The notes under the pieces are model-generated. The model had not been told where the DNA came from. It worked only from the letters and a program-made list of their open reading frames with translations, and made no database searches. Shown one piece after another: positions 1-11,267 of a stretch of DNA of 14,939 nt. The stretch comes from DATDCY01 sp031406795 [NCBI: Candidatus Rokuibacteriota bacterium] (GTDB taxonomy: Bacteria; JAUVQV01): positions 1 through 14,939 of the forward strand of contig JANOHV010000080.1 in NCBI GenBank assembly GCA_031406795.1, read 5' to 3'. How positions within the stretch are numbered: position 1 is the first letter of the stretch; every line of letters begins with the position of its first letter. A program made the position numbers and the translations under genes.

Positions 1-1
1 C

Positions 2-1234
2 TTCTACATCTCCACGAGGGATGAGTTGGGCGAGGTGCTCAGTTCGCGCGACCACTTCCGCGACAACCTTCAGACGGCGCTGCTGAGCCTCATGGGCTCG
101 GTCCCCGTAGCGCGCGGCGCGCTGCTGCTGCGCGACCGCGCGAGCGGCGACCTGGTGGTGGCGGCCGCGCGCGGCACCGCGGCGCGCCCGGGGTTGCGGA
201 TCCCCCTGCCCGCGGAGCCGGCCCGGGCCCTGCTGCGCCGGCGCCGCCCGCTGAGCGTGAACGCGCACGTCCCCGGCCTGATGGCCTGGTTGCGCCGGAC
301 GACCGTGCTGGGCGAGATGGGGGCCGAACTGCTCGCGCCCCTGCGCTTCAAGGAGGAGCTGGTCGGTATTGTCGTCCTCGGGCTCAAGTACACCGGGGAG
401 ACGTACACCCCGGGCGATCTCGAATTGATCATGGTCATGGCCAACTTCATCGCGCTGGGCGTGCACAACCAGGAATTGTTCCGGAACCTCGAAACCGCGA
501 ACACCGCGCTGCGGCGCAAAGTCACCGAGAACCGGCGGCTCTACCGGAATCTGGAGTCGATCTACGGCGACACGGTGCGCGCCCTGGGAGCCGCCATCGA
601 CGCCAAAGACCCCTATACGCGCGGCCACTCGGACCGCGTCGCGCGGATCGCCGTCGCGATCGGCCGGGCCCTCGGCCTGCCGGAGCGCGAGATCAACGCC
701 CTGCGGATCGCCAGTCACCTCCACGACATCGGCAAGATCGCCGTCGACAACAGCATCCTGCTCAAGATCGGCCGTCTCGACGAGCAGGAGATGACGCAGA
801 TCCACCGCCATCCAATGGTCTCCTACGACATCCTCTCGAACATCGCTTTCCCCTACCCGGACGTGGCTCTGATCGCGCGTCACCACCACGAATGGGTCGA
901 CGGCTCCGGTTATCCCGACCGGCTGGGGGTCAAAGAGCTGCTCCCGGGGATGAAGATCATCTGTCTGGCGGACTCCTTCGACGCGATGACCTCGGACCGG
1001 CCCTACCGCCCCGCCTTGAAGCTGAAAGAGGCCGTGGCCCGGATTCGCGAGGGCGTGCGCGTCCAGTTCGACCCGCGGGTGACGCGCGCCTTCCTCGAGG
1101 TGCTGCGCGGGGAGCTGCGCGAGGAGATGCCGCCGCCACAGATTCTCTGCGGGCTCGACCGGCGCTTCTCCACCAGCGCCATGGTCGGGAGCATCGAGCG
1201 GTTTCTCGGCGAACTCGGACCGGCCCACCGGTGA
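2..1234 (+). CDS. GAF and HD-GYP domain protein, probable c-di-GMP phosphodiesterase (5' end outside the window)
   Basis: The reading frame is open from base 2, and the residues before the first possible start (TTG at 26) read FYISTRDE, continuous with the domain that follows. The gene is therefore cut by the window edge, and 410 residues are visible. Residues about 15-155 look like a GAF sensor domain, with a helical linker to about 185. Residues about 185-380 are an HD-GYP domain: the HD pair lies in HLHDIGK (codons from about 716), followed by HHHEWVDGSGYP (codons from about 881) and the typical ADSFDAMTSDRPYRP segment. HD-GYP domains hydrolyse c-di-GMP using a metal centre, and the key motifs are intact. 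The ligand of the GAF domain is unknown, and further sensor or membrane domains may lie upstream. It ends 75 bases before hrcA, which has its own promoter, so co-transcription is not required. Confidence 0.9.
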   Translation, partial: FYISTRDELGEVLSSRDHFRDNLQTALLSLMGSVPVARGALLLRDRASGDLVVAAARGTAARPGLRIPLPAEPARALLRRRRPLSVNAHVPGLMAWLRRTTVLGEMGAELLAPLRFKEELVGIVVLGLKYTGETYTPGDLELIMVMANFIALGVHNQELFRNLETANTALRRKVTENRRLYRNLESIYGDTVRALGAAIDAKDPYTRGHSDRVARIAVAIGRALGLPEREINALRIASHLHDIGKIAVDNSILLKIGRLDEQEMTQIHRHPMVSYDILSNIAFPYPDVALIARHHHEWVDGSGYPDRLGVKELLPGMKIICLADSFDAMTSDRPYRPALKLKEAVARIREGVRVQFDPRVTRAFLEVLRGELREEMPPPQILCGLDRRFSTSAMVGSIERFLGELGPAHR

Positions 1235-1253
1235 GCCGCGGATGGTGATCTCC

Positions 1254-1282
1254 TTGACAACCCGGCTCAACTTCTCTAGTCT
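1254..1282 (+). promoter_or_regulatory. sigma70-like promoter of hrcA-grpE-dnaK
   Basis: A perfect -35 box TTGACA (1254-1259) is followed after 17 bases by TAGTCT (1277-1282), which keeps the three most conserved -10 positions (T, A and final T). Transcription would begin near 1289, so the leader to hrcA would be about 20 bases and include the ribosome binding site GGGAGG at 1295-1300. I see no CIRCE inverted repeat and no sigma32-type CCCCAT box here. Predicted from sequence only. Confidence 0.6.
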
Positions 1283-1309
1283 TTCCAAAGCGTTGGGAGG
1301 CAGATCACG

Positions 1310-2356
1310 ATGACCCGCAGTCACGGCGACCAGCTGACCGCCCGGGAGCGCACCGTGCTCTCTCTGACGGTTCTGCACCACATCCGCACGGGCGAACCGG
1401 TCGGATCCCGCTCGCTCGCGCGGCGGCTCGACCTCGACGTCAGCCCGGCGACCATTCGCAACACGATGGCCGACCTCGAGGAGAAGGGGTATCTGCGCCA
1501 GACGCACGTCTCATCGGGGCGCGTCCCGACCGACCTCGGATACCGTTTCTACGTCGACGAAGTGGTCGGGGTGCAGGCCGTTCAGACGGACGGCCTGGAG
1601 GAGATTCGCGAGCGGCTTGGTCGTCGTCTGCAGATCCCCGAACTCATCCGCGAGGCCTCCCGCACGCTCTCGGCCGCCTCGCGCCAGGTGGGTCTCGTGC
1701 GCGGGCCGCAGTTGCTCAACTCGCGCTTCGAGCACCTCGAGCTGCGCCGGGTCGGCCCCCATCGGGTGCTCGCCATCTTCGTCACCTCCAGCCGGCTCGT
1801 CCAGACCCGCCTGCTCGAATTGAAGGAGGACTGGCCGCAGCAGGAACTCGACGCGATGTCCCGCATCTGGAACGAGCGCTTCTCCAGTCTGACGCTGAGC
1901 GAGGTGCGCGCCCGGCTGCTCGCCGTCATGTCCGAGGAGAAGGCGGTTTTCGACACGCTCGTCGATCGCGCGCTCGAGATGGGCCGGCAGGCGCTCGCCG
2001 GGGAGGACGCCGAGGGGGAACTGCATCTCGACGGGGCGGCGAACATCCTGGACGTCCCGGAGTTCGCCGACCCGGGGAAGATCCGTGCGCTGGTGCGGGC
2101 CATCGAGGAGAAGGGCCGGCTCTGCCGTCTGCTCGACCAGTGCCTGTGCACCGACCGCGTCAGTATCTTCATCGGCGGGGAACTGCCGCTGCCGGAGTTC
2201 AGCGGGCTGAGCCTCGTGACCGCCCCCTACCGCCGCGAGGGGCAGGTTGTCGGTGTCCTCGGGGTCATCGGCCCGACGCGCATGGCCTACGAGCGGATCA
2301 TCCCGATCGTGGCCTGCGCCGCCGACAGTCTGAGTCTGAGCCTGAGCCTGGAGTGA
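1310..2356 (+). CDS. hrcA: heat-inducible transcription repressor HrcA
   Basis: HrcA represses heat-shock operons (classically dnaK and groESL) by binding the CIRCE operator, and it depends on GroEL for folding. The 348 residues fit the family length. The N-terminus (about 10-85) is a winged helix: ERTVLSLTVLHHIRTGEPVGS, then VSPATIRNTMADLEEKGYL as recognition region, then the hallmark SSGRVPTDLGYRFYVDEVV. The C-terminal GAF-like part keeps GAANILDVPEF (about 243-253) and GVLGVIGPTRMAYERIIPIV near the end. The ATG at 1310 is supported by GGGAGG nine bases upstream and by the family N-terminus. It is the first gene of hrcA-grpE-dnaK, and grpE starts 60 bases after its stop. No CIRCE is visible upstream, so autoregulation through a classical operator is not supported by what can be seen. 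Confidence 0.96.
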   Translation: MTRSHGDQLTARERTVLSLTVLHHIRTGEPVGSRSLARRLDLDVSPATIRNTMADLEEKGYLRQTHVSSGRVPTDLGYRFYVDEVVGVQAVQTDGLEEIRERLGRRLQIPELIREASRTLSAASRQVGLVRGPQLLNSRFEHLELRRVGPHRVLAIFVTSSRLVQTRLLELKEDWPQQELDAMSRIWNERFSSLTLSEVRARLLAVMSEEKAVFDTLVDRALEMGRQALAGEDAEGELHLDGAANILDVPEFADPGKIRALVRAIEEKGRLCRLLDQCLCTDRVSIFIGGELPLPEFSGLSLVTAPYRREGQVVGVLGVIGPTRMAYERIIPIVACAADSLSLSLSLE

Positions 2357-2367
2357 ACCCGCAGCGG

Positions 2368-2399
2368 CCGGGCGGGCGGTTGGTGACACCGCCACCCGG
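2368..2399 (+). promoter_or_regulatory. intercistronic hairpin between hrcA and grpE
   Basis: CCGGG (2368-2372) pairs with CCCGG (2395-2399), and GGCGGT (2375-2380) pairs with ACCGCC (2388-2393). They are separated by a small internal loop and capped by a seven-base loop. No T-run follows, so it is not a normal terminator. It lies just upstream of the grpE Shine-Dalgarno sequence GGGGAG (2402-2407). In Bacillus subtilis the dnaK-operon mRNA is processed between hrcA and grpE, leaving a more stable grpE-dnaK message; this hairpin could serve similarly, which is inference. Confidence 0.5.
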
Positions 2400-2416
2400 T
2401 CGGGGAGAAGCCGACC

Positions 2417-3009
2417 ATGACCCGCAAGCATGACAAACCGGTGCCGACCAGCAGTCTTCCCGAGCCGGAACCGACCGGCGACAACAGCGGTGCGTCTCCG
2501 GACGCGTCGACCGACGGTGATCCCATCCAGAGCGAGGCCGACCGCTTGCGGGCGGAGATCGCCGCGATGCAGGAGCGGTACCTCCGGCTGCAGGCGGAGT
2601 TCGAGAACTTCCGCAAGCGTCAGCAGCGTGAGCGCGAGGAGCTCAACCGCCAGGCCAAGGAGCGCGTGCTGGGGGAACTGCCGGGCATCGTCGACAACCT
2701 CGAACGCGCGCTTCAGCACGCGGGCGCGGCCGGCGCGGCCCCGGAGACTCTCGCCCAGGGGGTCGAACTCGTCTGCAAACAGCTGCAGGAGGTTCTGACC
2801 CGCTTCGGTGCGGAGCCGATCGCCGCGCTCGGCTCGGTGTTCGACCCACGGCTGCATGAGGCCATGGCCCGCGTCGAAACCACCGGAAATCCTCCCGACG
2901 GGACGGTGGTCGAGGAATACCGGCGCGGCTACCTCCTCGACGGCAAGGTGCTCCGACCGGCCCTGGTGGCCGTCGCCAAGCTGGCTGAGGAGCCGGAGGG
3001 GCCGGATTC

Positions 3010-3013
<4 letters not shown>
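2417..3013 (+). CDS. grpE: nucleotide exchange factor GrpE
   Basis: GrpE is the dimeric co-chaperone that releases ADP from DnaK and so resets its substrate-binding cycle. The 198 residues have the usual layout. An acidic, disordered N-terminus (1-40) is followed by a long coiled coil (about 42-85, with [16 protein letters not shown]), then a helical segment containing [12 protein letters not shown]. The compact beta-domain ends with the family signature [18 protein letters not shown] (about 165-185). The ATG at 2417 has GGGGAG ten bases upstream. Its stop overlaps the dnaK start as ATGA (3010-3013), so translation of the two partners is probably coupled. Confidence 0.97.
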
Positions 3014-4867
<1,854 letters not shown>

Positions 4868-4887
<20 letters not shown>

Positions 4888-5635
4888 GGGGGCGCTCTTC
4901 GCCGCCGGTCTCGGCCTGCTTCTGCTCCTGCCGGCCTGCGGGAAGAAGGCGCCGCTGCGGCTGAGCGACGACCGCGCCGCCGAGCGAGCGCCGGCACTGC
5001 AGGCGCGGGTTCAGGAGGGCCGGGTGACGCTTGGTTTTCGGGTCCCCGCGCACCGCTTCTTCCCCGAGCGCGAGGCGCCCTGGGTTCTCGCGCGCATCCT
5101 GCGCCAGGGGGCCCCGGCGTCGGAGCAGGTCGAAGTCGGGGCCATTCTCCAGAGGGAGGGATTCGCCTTCGACGCGCCCCTGACCTGGAGCGACCAGGCA
5201 CTGCCGTCGAAAAGCTCCTTCATCTACCGCGTGGAGTTTCGGGACGCCTTGCGCCGCCGGCGCGCGCTCTCCGAACCGTTGACGGTTTCCTGGAGCGAGA
5301 TACCCGGGGCCCCGTCGCAACTGACAGCCACCGGCCACCTCCGATCGGTCATTCTGACCTGGACGCCGTCGCCGGGCGCCGGTTCCGGGGTCAAGTACCG
5401 GGTCTATCGGCGGGAGGCGGCGCAGCCGCTGGCCGAGCCGGTCTCGCCCGCCCCGGTCGTTGAGAGCACGTATGTCGATTCGCGGATCGAGTCCGGCCGC
5501 GAGTACTGCTACGTCGTCCGCGCCGTGATCGCCGCCAAGGCCCTCGAGGTCGAAGGCCCGGCCAGCCCCGAGAGTTGCTCGCGTCCGGAGGCCGCGGAGC
5601 TACCGCCCGCGCAACCGCCGGGGGGCAGGCCCTGA
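4868..5635 (+). CDS. outer-membrane-type lipoprotein with fibronectin type III-like domains
   Basis: The chosen ATG at 4868 has a strong Shine-Dalgarno sequence, AGGAGGG (4858-4864), and gives a proper lipoprotein signal: a hydrophobic stretch (8-21) and lipobox LPAC with C24. An in-frame ATG at 4802 would add 22 charged residues and spoil the signal. The 255-residue product begins, after C24, with CGKKAPLRL, which resembles the CGxKGPLxxP start of LptM/YifL-type small lipoproteins. Residues about 45-140 look like a diverged FN3-like beta-sandwich. Residues about 147-238 are a clearer FN3 domain ([44 protein letters not shown]). The tail is proline-rich. The start overlaps dnaK by 20 bases, so it is probably expressed with the chaperone operon. 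The function is unknown; a periplasmic or outer-membrane scaffold is the most that can be inferred. Confidence 0.82.
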
Positions 5636-5654
5636 GGCCGTTCGCTCAGGCCTC
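5634..5654. terminator. weak bidirectional terminator candidate
   Basis: GAGGCC (5634-5639) and GGCCTC (5649-5654) form a perfect 6-bp stem with a nine-base loop. It spans the facing stop codons of the lipoprotein gene (+) and the YtxH gene (-), which are only ten bases apart. Neither side has a good T-run, so termination strength is doubtful. Confidence 0.35.
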
Positions 5655-5960
5655 GTTCCCCGTCTTGCTCTTCTCCCGCTGGTAGGCCTCTTTGCCGGCC
5701 TCCACGGCCGACTGGATCAGCGAGCGTTTCTCGTCCAGAAAATCCCGGCCGCGTCCGACGGTCGAGGAAACCGTGTCCTTGGCCTGATCGAGGTAGTCGG
5801 AGGCGCGCTCCTTCATGTCCTGCCCGAACTCGCGGATGCGGTCTGCCGACTCTTTGCGCGCTTGCGGGGCGAGCAGCAGCACGGCGGCGGCCCCGGCGAC
5901 GGTCCCGAGTAAAAAGGAGATGACGACGGTGTGACCGCTGTAGCCTTCTTCGCTCTTCAT
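5646..5960 (-). CDS. YtxH domain protein (small membrane-anchored protein)
   Basis: This is a 104-residue protein with one membrane segment at about 10-31 (VVISFLLGTVAGAAAVLLLAP), followed directly by the typical YtxH pattern APQARKESADRIREFGQDMKERASDYLDQAKD and a charged amphipathic helix to the end. The helical part is likely cytoplasmic. The YtxH family has no established biochemical activity; in Bacillus the ytxGHJ genes belong to the general stress regulon. The ATG at 5960 overlaps the stop of the DUF948 gene upstream (ATGA, 5957-5960), giving a coupled pair that matches the common DUF948-YtxH arrangement. Confidence 0.85.
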   Translation of the reverse strand: MKSEEGYSGHTVVISFLLGTVAGAAAVLLLAPQARKESADRIREFGQDMKERASDYLDQAKDTVSSTVGRGRDFLDEKRSLIQSAVEAGKEAYQREKSKTGNEA

Positions 5961-6358
5961 GGGGTTCCTCCCTTTTTCAAGATGTTTCTTGCCAGGTACG
6001 CCACGCTGGCGCCTACCCCGGCACGCAGTCCCGCGATCTTCGCCCCGACACCGCCCCCCAGCACACCGATCAGGCCGCTGAGTTCCCGGACGTCGTTGCC
6101 GACCTGACGGATCGAACCGGAGAACACCCGGACATTGTCGGTGACCGTGCTGATGTCGGTCGTGATGCGGTCGAGGTTTTCCAGAGTCGCCCGCAGTTCG
6201 CTCAGGGTCTGCGGCAACGACTCCTCGGTGATCTTGAGGATGGAGTTCATGGTGCGGACTGCGCGGCGCAACTCCAGGAGCACGGGGATCAGGAAGAGAA
6301 TCCCCGCGATGACGGCGACTGCAAGAACAGTTACGAGTGTAGCGGCTGTCGGTGTCAT
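5957..6358 (-). CDS. DUF948-type membrane protein (YtxG-like)
   Basis: This is a 133-residue protein with an N-terminal membrane helix (about 7-29, LVTVLAVAVIAGILFLIPVLL). A long heptad-rich region follows (about 30-95, with repeated leucine/isoleucine spacing in LSELRATLENLDRITTDISTVTDNVRV), and then a glycine-rich segment and a basic end. This is the layout of DUF948 proteins, which are usually found beside YtxH proteins, as here. The ATG at 6358 is preceded on the minus strand by AGAGGA (6372-6367). The function is unknown; envelope or stress association is inferred from the YtxG/YtxH pairing only. Confidence 0.82.
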   Translation of the reverse strand: MTPTAATLVTVLAVAVIAGILFLIPVLLELRRAVRTMNSILKITEESLPQTLSELRATLENLDRITTDISTVTDNVRVFSGSIRQVGNDVRELSGLIGVLGGGVGAKIAGLRAGVGASVAYLARNILKKGGTP

Positions 6359-6383
6359 GGTTTATATCCTCTTCTCATGATGA

Positions 6384-6412
6384 TTTGTAGCACCCGGCGC
6401 CGGGGGTGTCAA
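6384..6412 (-). promoter_or_regulatory. promoter of the DUF948-YtxH pair
   Basis: On the minus strand a perfect TTGACA (6412-6407) is followed after 17 bases by TACAAA (6389-6384), which matches four of six -10 positions. The -35 box overlaps the stop codon of the upstream response-regulator gene, so the pair could be transcribed independently. The spacer holds an imperfect palindrome, CACCCGGCGCCGGGGGTG (plus strand, 6391-6408), which may be a protein-binding site or the remnant of a terminator stem. Confidence 0.5.
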
Positions 6413-7506
6413 CAGGAAGCGCCGTCCGGCGGTTTGCCGCCGGGTTGTGGCGTCAGGGCGGCGACCACGCAGCGGTTCCGCCCCTCGGCTTTCGCCTGGT
6501 AAAGCGCCCGGTCGGCGGCCGCCACGAGATCGTCGCTGTGCCCGGCGGGGCAGTCCGGCCACACGGCGACGCCGATGCTGACCGTCATGCCGACCTCCCG
6601 CGGAGAGCCGGCGCCGTCGGCGACGTTCACCCGCGCCGCGCCGACGCGTTGCCGGAGTCGCTCCGCGACCAGCAGGGCCTCGGCCGGGGCGGTCTCGGGG
6701 AGAAAGCAGATGAATTCCTCGCCGCCGTAGCGTCCGGCGCAGTCGTAGCTGCGGATGCCGCCGAGCAATGCGGCCCCGACGGCCCGGAGCGCCTCGTCCC
6801 CGACCTGGTGGCCGTAGTTGTCGTTGAAGGTCTTGAAGTGGTCGATGTCGAGCATGAGCAGCGCCAGCGAACTGCCGAAGCGCCGGGAGCGGTGGAACTC
6901 GATCTCCAGGCGCGAGAAGAACGAGCGTCGGTTCGGCAGGCCGGTCAAGCCGTCCTGGTTGGCGAGCCGCTCCAGTTCGAGGTTGGCGCGCTCGAGCGCG
7001 GAAGCCTTGCGCTGCAGTTCCTCCTGGAGTTCCTTCATCTTGAGCATCACCGTGACGCGCGCCAGGAGTTCCGCGCGTTCGAAGGGCTTCGTCACGTAAT
7101 CGTTCGCGCCGAGCGTCAGACCGCGCACTTTGTCGACGGACTCGCCGAGCGCCGAGAGCATGATCACCATGACGTCGCGCAGCCGCGGGTTGTTGCGCAC
7201 CGCGGAGAGGAATTTGAAGCCGTCGAGCCGCGGCATGTTGATGTCGGTGAGGATCAGGTCCACCGGGGTGCGCGCCAACAGCGCCAGGGCGTCGATGCCG
7301 TCCACCGCTTCGACGATCTCCCCGATGGCGGGCAGGTGCAGCAGCGCCTCGCGCAACGCGACGCGCACGGCGTTCGAGTCGTCGACGATGAGGATGCGTC
7401 TCGCCGGCGGCTCGCAGGTCTCCGCGCAACTGAACCCCGCCGGCTGCGCGTCCGGGCAGGGTGGGGCGCCACTTTGCTCCGGCACCGGGTCCGCCGCCTT
7501 CTCCAT
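6409..7506 (-). CDS. response regulator with GGDEF domain (PleD-like diguanylate cyclase)
   Basis: This is a two-component receiver fused to a diguanylate cyclase that makes c-di-GMP from two GTP. Among its 365 residues, 1-35 are a low-complexity leader. The receiver (about 36-152) has the acidic pair D42/D43, phosphoacceptor D88 in LILTDINMP, S118 and K140. A coiled-coil linker (about 152-183) leads into the GGDEF domain, which starts at DGLTGLPNRR. The active site is GGEEF (261-265), an active variant of GGDEF. The inhibitory-site motif RSYD (252-255) lies five residues before it, so product feedback is expected. There is no membrane segment. No histidine kinase gene is adjacent, so it is an orphan regulator here. 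The ATG at 7506 has only a weak ribosome binding site. It is divergent from pyrR, with 120 bases between the start codons. Confidence 0.93.
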   Translation of the reverse strand: MEKAADPVPEQSGAPPCPDAQPAGFSCAETCEPPARRILIVDDSNAVRVALREALLHLPAIGEIVEAVDGIDALALLARTPVDLILTDINMPRLDGFKFLSAVRNNPRLRDVMVIMLSALGESVDKVRGLTLGANDYVTKPFERAELLARVTVMLKMKELQEELQRKASALERANLELERLANQDGLTGLPNRRSFFSRLEIEFHRSRRFGSSLALLMLDIDHFKTFNDNYGHQVGDEALRAVGAALLGGIRSYDCAGRYGGEEFICFLPETAPAEALLVAERLRQRVGAARVNVADGAGSPREVGMTVSIGVAVWPDCPAGHSDDLVAAADRALYQAKAEGRNRCVVAALTPQPGGKPPDGASC

Positions 7507-7512
7507 GGGTGC

Positions 7513-7541
7513 ATCATCGTGCCCCGTGCGGCGCAGGTCAA
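7513..7541 (-). promoter_or_regulatory. possible promoter of the response regulator-GGDEF gene
   Basis: On the minus strand TTGACC (7541-7536) is followed after 17 bases by GATGAT (7518-7513). If used, transcription would start almost at the ATG, giving a leaderless or nearly leaderless message. That would agree with the lack of a good Shine-Dalgarno sequence but is unproven. Confidence 0.3.
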
Positions 7542-7548
7542 GAAAAAC

Positions 7549-7553
<5 letters not shown>
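7537..7553. repeat. inverted repeat between divergent -35 boxes
   Basis: GTCAAG (7537-7542) and CTTGAC (7548-7553) form a perfect inverted repeat around an A5 tract. The right arm overlaps the pyrR promoter -35 box and the left arm overlaps the candidate -35 box of the opposite gene. It may be an operator, or only the symmetry of two back-to-back TTGAC boxes. Confidence 0.4.
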
Positions 7554-9130
<1,577 letters not shown>

Positions 9131-9134
<4 letters not shown>

Positions 9135-10447
9135 GCGCCGTCGGGCGGTTGCTGATTCGCGGCGGCCGGGTCATCGATCCGGCTGCGGGGCGGGATGGCG
9201 TGGCCGATCTGCTCGTCGTCGACGGCGCCGTTGCGGCAATCGGGCCGGAGGCGGCGGCCCGCGGCGGCGATTGCGCGGTGATCGAGGCGGCCGGGCTCTG
9301 GGTGCTCCCCGGACTGATCGACATGCACGTCCATCTGCGCGAACCGGGCTACGAATACAAGGAGACCGTCCTCACCGGTTCCCGCGCCGCCGCGGCCGGC
9401 GGGTTCACGGCGGTCGCCTGCATGCCGAACACCGACCCGCCCAACGACAGCGCCGCCGTGACGCGGGCGATCCTGCGCAAGGCGGAAGAGGCCGCTCTGG
9501 TGCGCGTCTATCCGATCGGGTGCATCACCGCCGGGCAGCAGGGCCAGCGCATGGCTGAATTCGGCGACCTCGTTGCGGCCGGCTGCCGCGCCGTTTCCGA
9601 CGACGGGCGCCCGGTGATGCACGCCGGCGTGATGCGCCGCGCGCTCGAGTACAGCCGCTACTTCGACATACCGGTCATCTCCCACTGCGAAGATCTGCAC
9701 CTCGCCGGCGACGGGGTGGCCCACGAAGGGGCGGTGGCCACCCGCCTCGGCCTCAAGCCGATCCCGGCGGCCGCCGAAGAGGCCATGGTCGCCCGCGAGG
9801 TGGTGCTCGCCCGCCAGACCGGCGCGCGGGTGCACATCGCGCACGTCTCGACGCGCGGGTCGGTGCTGTTGCTGGCTGCCGCGAAGGCCGAGGGGCTGGC
9901 GGTGACCGCGGAGGCCACGCCGCACCACCTCTCCCTCACGGACGAAGCGATCGGCGGCTTCGACACTTCGACCAAGGTCAACCCGCCGCTGCGCTCGCCG
10001 GAGGATCGCGACGCCCTGCGCCGCGCGCTCGCCGAGGGGATCATCGACGTCGTCGCGACCGACCACGCGCCGCACGGCCTTGCCGATAAGGACCTGGAGT
10101 TCGACCTGGCGGCCAACGGCATCGTCGGCCTCGAAACGGCCCTGCCGCTCGTGCTGCGGCTCGTCGCCGAGGGCGCCTGCTCGCTGCATCGGGCGATCGA
10201 CGCGCTCACCTGGAGACCGGCCCGGATCCTCGGCGTGCCCGGCGGGAGGCTCGCGGTCGGGGACCCTGCGGACATCACGCTCGTCGACCCGGAGGTGACC
10301 TGGACGGTCGAACCGGAAGCCTTCTTCAGCAAGGGACGCAACAGCCCTTTCCGCGGCTGGGCGCTCAAGGGGCGCGTGCGCGCCACGATTGTCGGCGGCC
10401 GGACCATCTTCCGCGATGGGGTCATCGTCGGCGAGGAGCGCCGGTGA
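9131..10447 (+). CDS. pyrC: dihydroorotase (type I)
   Basis: PyrC closes N-carbamoyl-aspartate to dihydroorotate in a zinc-dependent reaction. The 438-residue product has the amidohydrolase ligands: HVHLREPG (H66, H68), the DDG segment (158-160, Asp in place of the carboxylated lysine of other types), SHCED (H185), HIAHVS (H235/H238) and the catalytic aspartate in ATDHAPHG (D311). It also has the substrate-binding CMPNTDPP. The motifs are complete, so it is not the inactive PyrC-like partner found beside some PyrB enzymes. The start is GTG at 9131, overlapping the pyrB stop as GTGA; the open frame continues upstream but only as a shadow of pyrB. The N-terminus ([14 protein letters not shown]) fits the family. 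Confidence 0.96.
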
Positions 10448-10481
10448 GGCCGCTTCACGGAACCCGCGCCCGGCGAACTCC

Positions 10482-11267
10482 ATGCTGCTGAAGATTCGCG
10501 CCGCGCGTCGGCTGACCGAGGATTTTCAACTCCTCGAAGTCGACTGGCCCGCCGGCCTGCCCGAGCCGCTGCCCGGCCAGTTCGTCATGGTCCGCACCCG
10601 CGAAGGGACCGACCCGCTCTGGCGCCGGCCCCTGGGTGTGCACGACTTCCGGCGCGTCAGGGGCGCCGGGGTGCTCTCGCTGCTCTTCCAGATCGTCGGG
10701 CCGACCACGCACGATCTCGCGGGGCTCGCTCCCGGGGCGCCGCTCGATCTCCTCGGCCCGCACGGACGCGGGTTCAAAATCGACGCCGCAGAGATCTGGC
10801 TGGTTTCCGGAGGCCGTGGAGTCGCCCCGCTCTTCTACGTGGCGCGCCTGCTGCGCCGTACGGGCGTGCCCTGCCGTGCGTTCCTCGGGGGGCGCAGTGC
10901 CGGTCACATCCTGCGGGAGCGCGACTTGGTGCGCTTCGGCTGCCGGGTCGAGGTGGCCACCGACGACGGGAGCCGGGGGCGCCGGGGGCTGGTCACCGAG
11001 CCGCTCGAGCACGCGCTCTCCCGGCTCTCCGCGCGCCGGCGCGCGGCCGTGATGCTTCTGGCCTGTGGACCGCACGGGATGCTCAAAGCCGTGGCGGGAA
11101 TCGTCGCCGTGCACGGTGTTGCGGCGCAGGTCTCGGTCGACCCGTTGATGGCCTGCGGTCGCGGGCTCTGTCTCGGGTGCACCGTGGCCGCGCCGGGCGG
11201 CTACCGGCTGGCCTGCCAGCACGGGCCGGTCTTCAACGTCCGGGACCTGGACTGGGACGCCAGATGA
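10482..11267 (+). CDS. pyrK: dihydroorotate dehydrogenase electron transfer subunit PyrK
   Basis: PyrK carries FAD and a [2Fe-2S] cluster and passes electrons from PyrD to NAD+. From ATG 10482 the product has 261 residues. The N-terminal flavin barrel includes GQFVMVR and RRPLGVHDF, then the nucleotide-binding GGRGVAPL, and finally the cluster motif CGRGLCLGC plus the later C in YRLACQHGPVF, which is the typical PyrK spacing. In the flavin motif the usual RRPxS serine is glycine here. The start was chosen by family length; it lies 34 bases after pyrC and has no clear Shine-Dalgarno sequence. The open frame extends to 10389, but that would overlap pyrC with non-family residues. The stop overlaps pyrD by 4 bp, matching their role as one enzyme. 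Confidence 0.92.
   Translation: MLLKIRAARRLTEDFQLLEVDWPAGLPEPLPGQFVMVRTREGTDPLWRRPLGVHDFRRVRGAGVLSLLFQIVGPTTHDLAGLAPGAPLDLLGPHGRGFKIDAAEIWLVSGGRGVAPLFYVARLLRRTGVPCRAFLGGRSAGHILRERDLVRFGCRVEVATDDGSRGRRGLVTEPLEHALSRLSARRRAAVMLLACGPHGMLKAVAGIVAVHGVAAQVSVDPLMACGRGLCLGCTVAAPGGYRLACQHGPVFNVRDLDWDAR

Noticed and set aside
1511-2857. A 448-codon minus-strand open frame across hrcA and grpE
   Set aside because: It is a shadow of two well-supported genes and runs through their intergenic hairpin; no domain or ribosome binding site supports it.
6391-6408. Terminator for the response regulator-GGDEF gene
   Set aside because: The palindrome just past the stop has no T-run on the minus strand and fills the spacer of a good promoter, so a regulatory reading is at least as likely.
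10389-10481. Upstream extension of pyrK
   Set aside because: These 31 codons overlap the end of pyrC, are not PyrK-like in composition and would make the protein longer than the family; the family match begins at the ATG at 10482.
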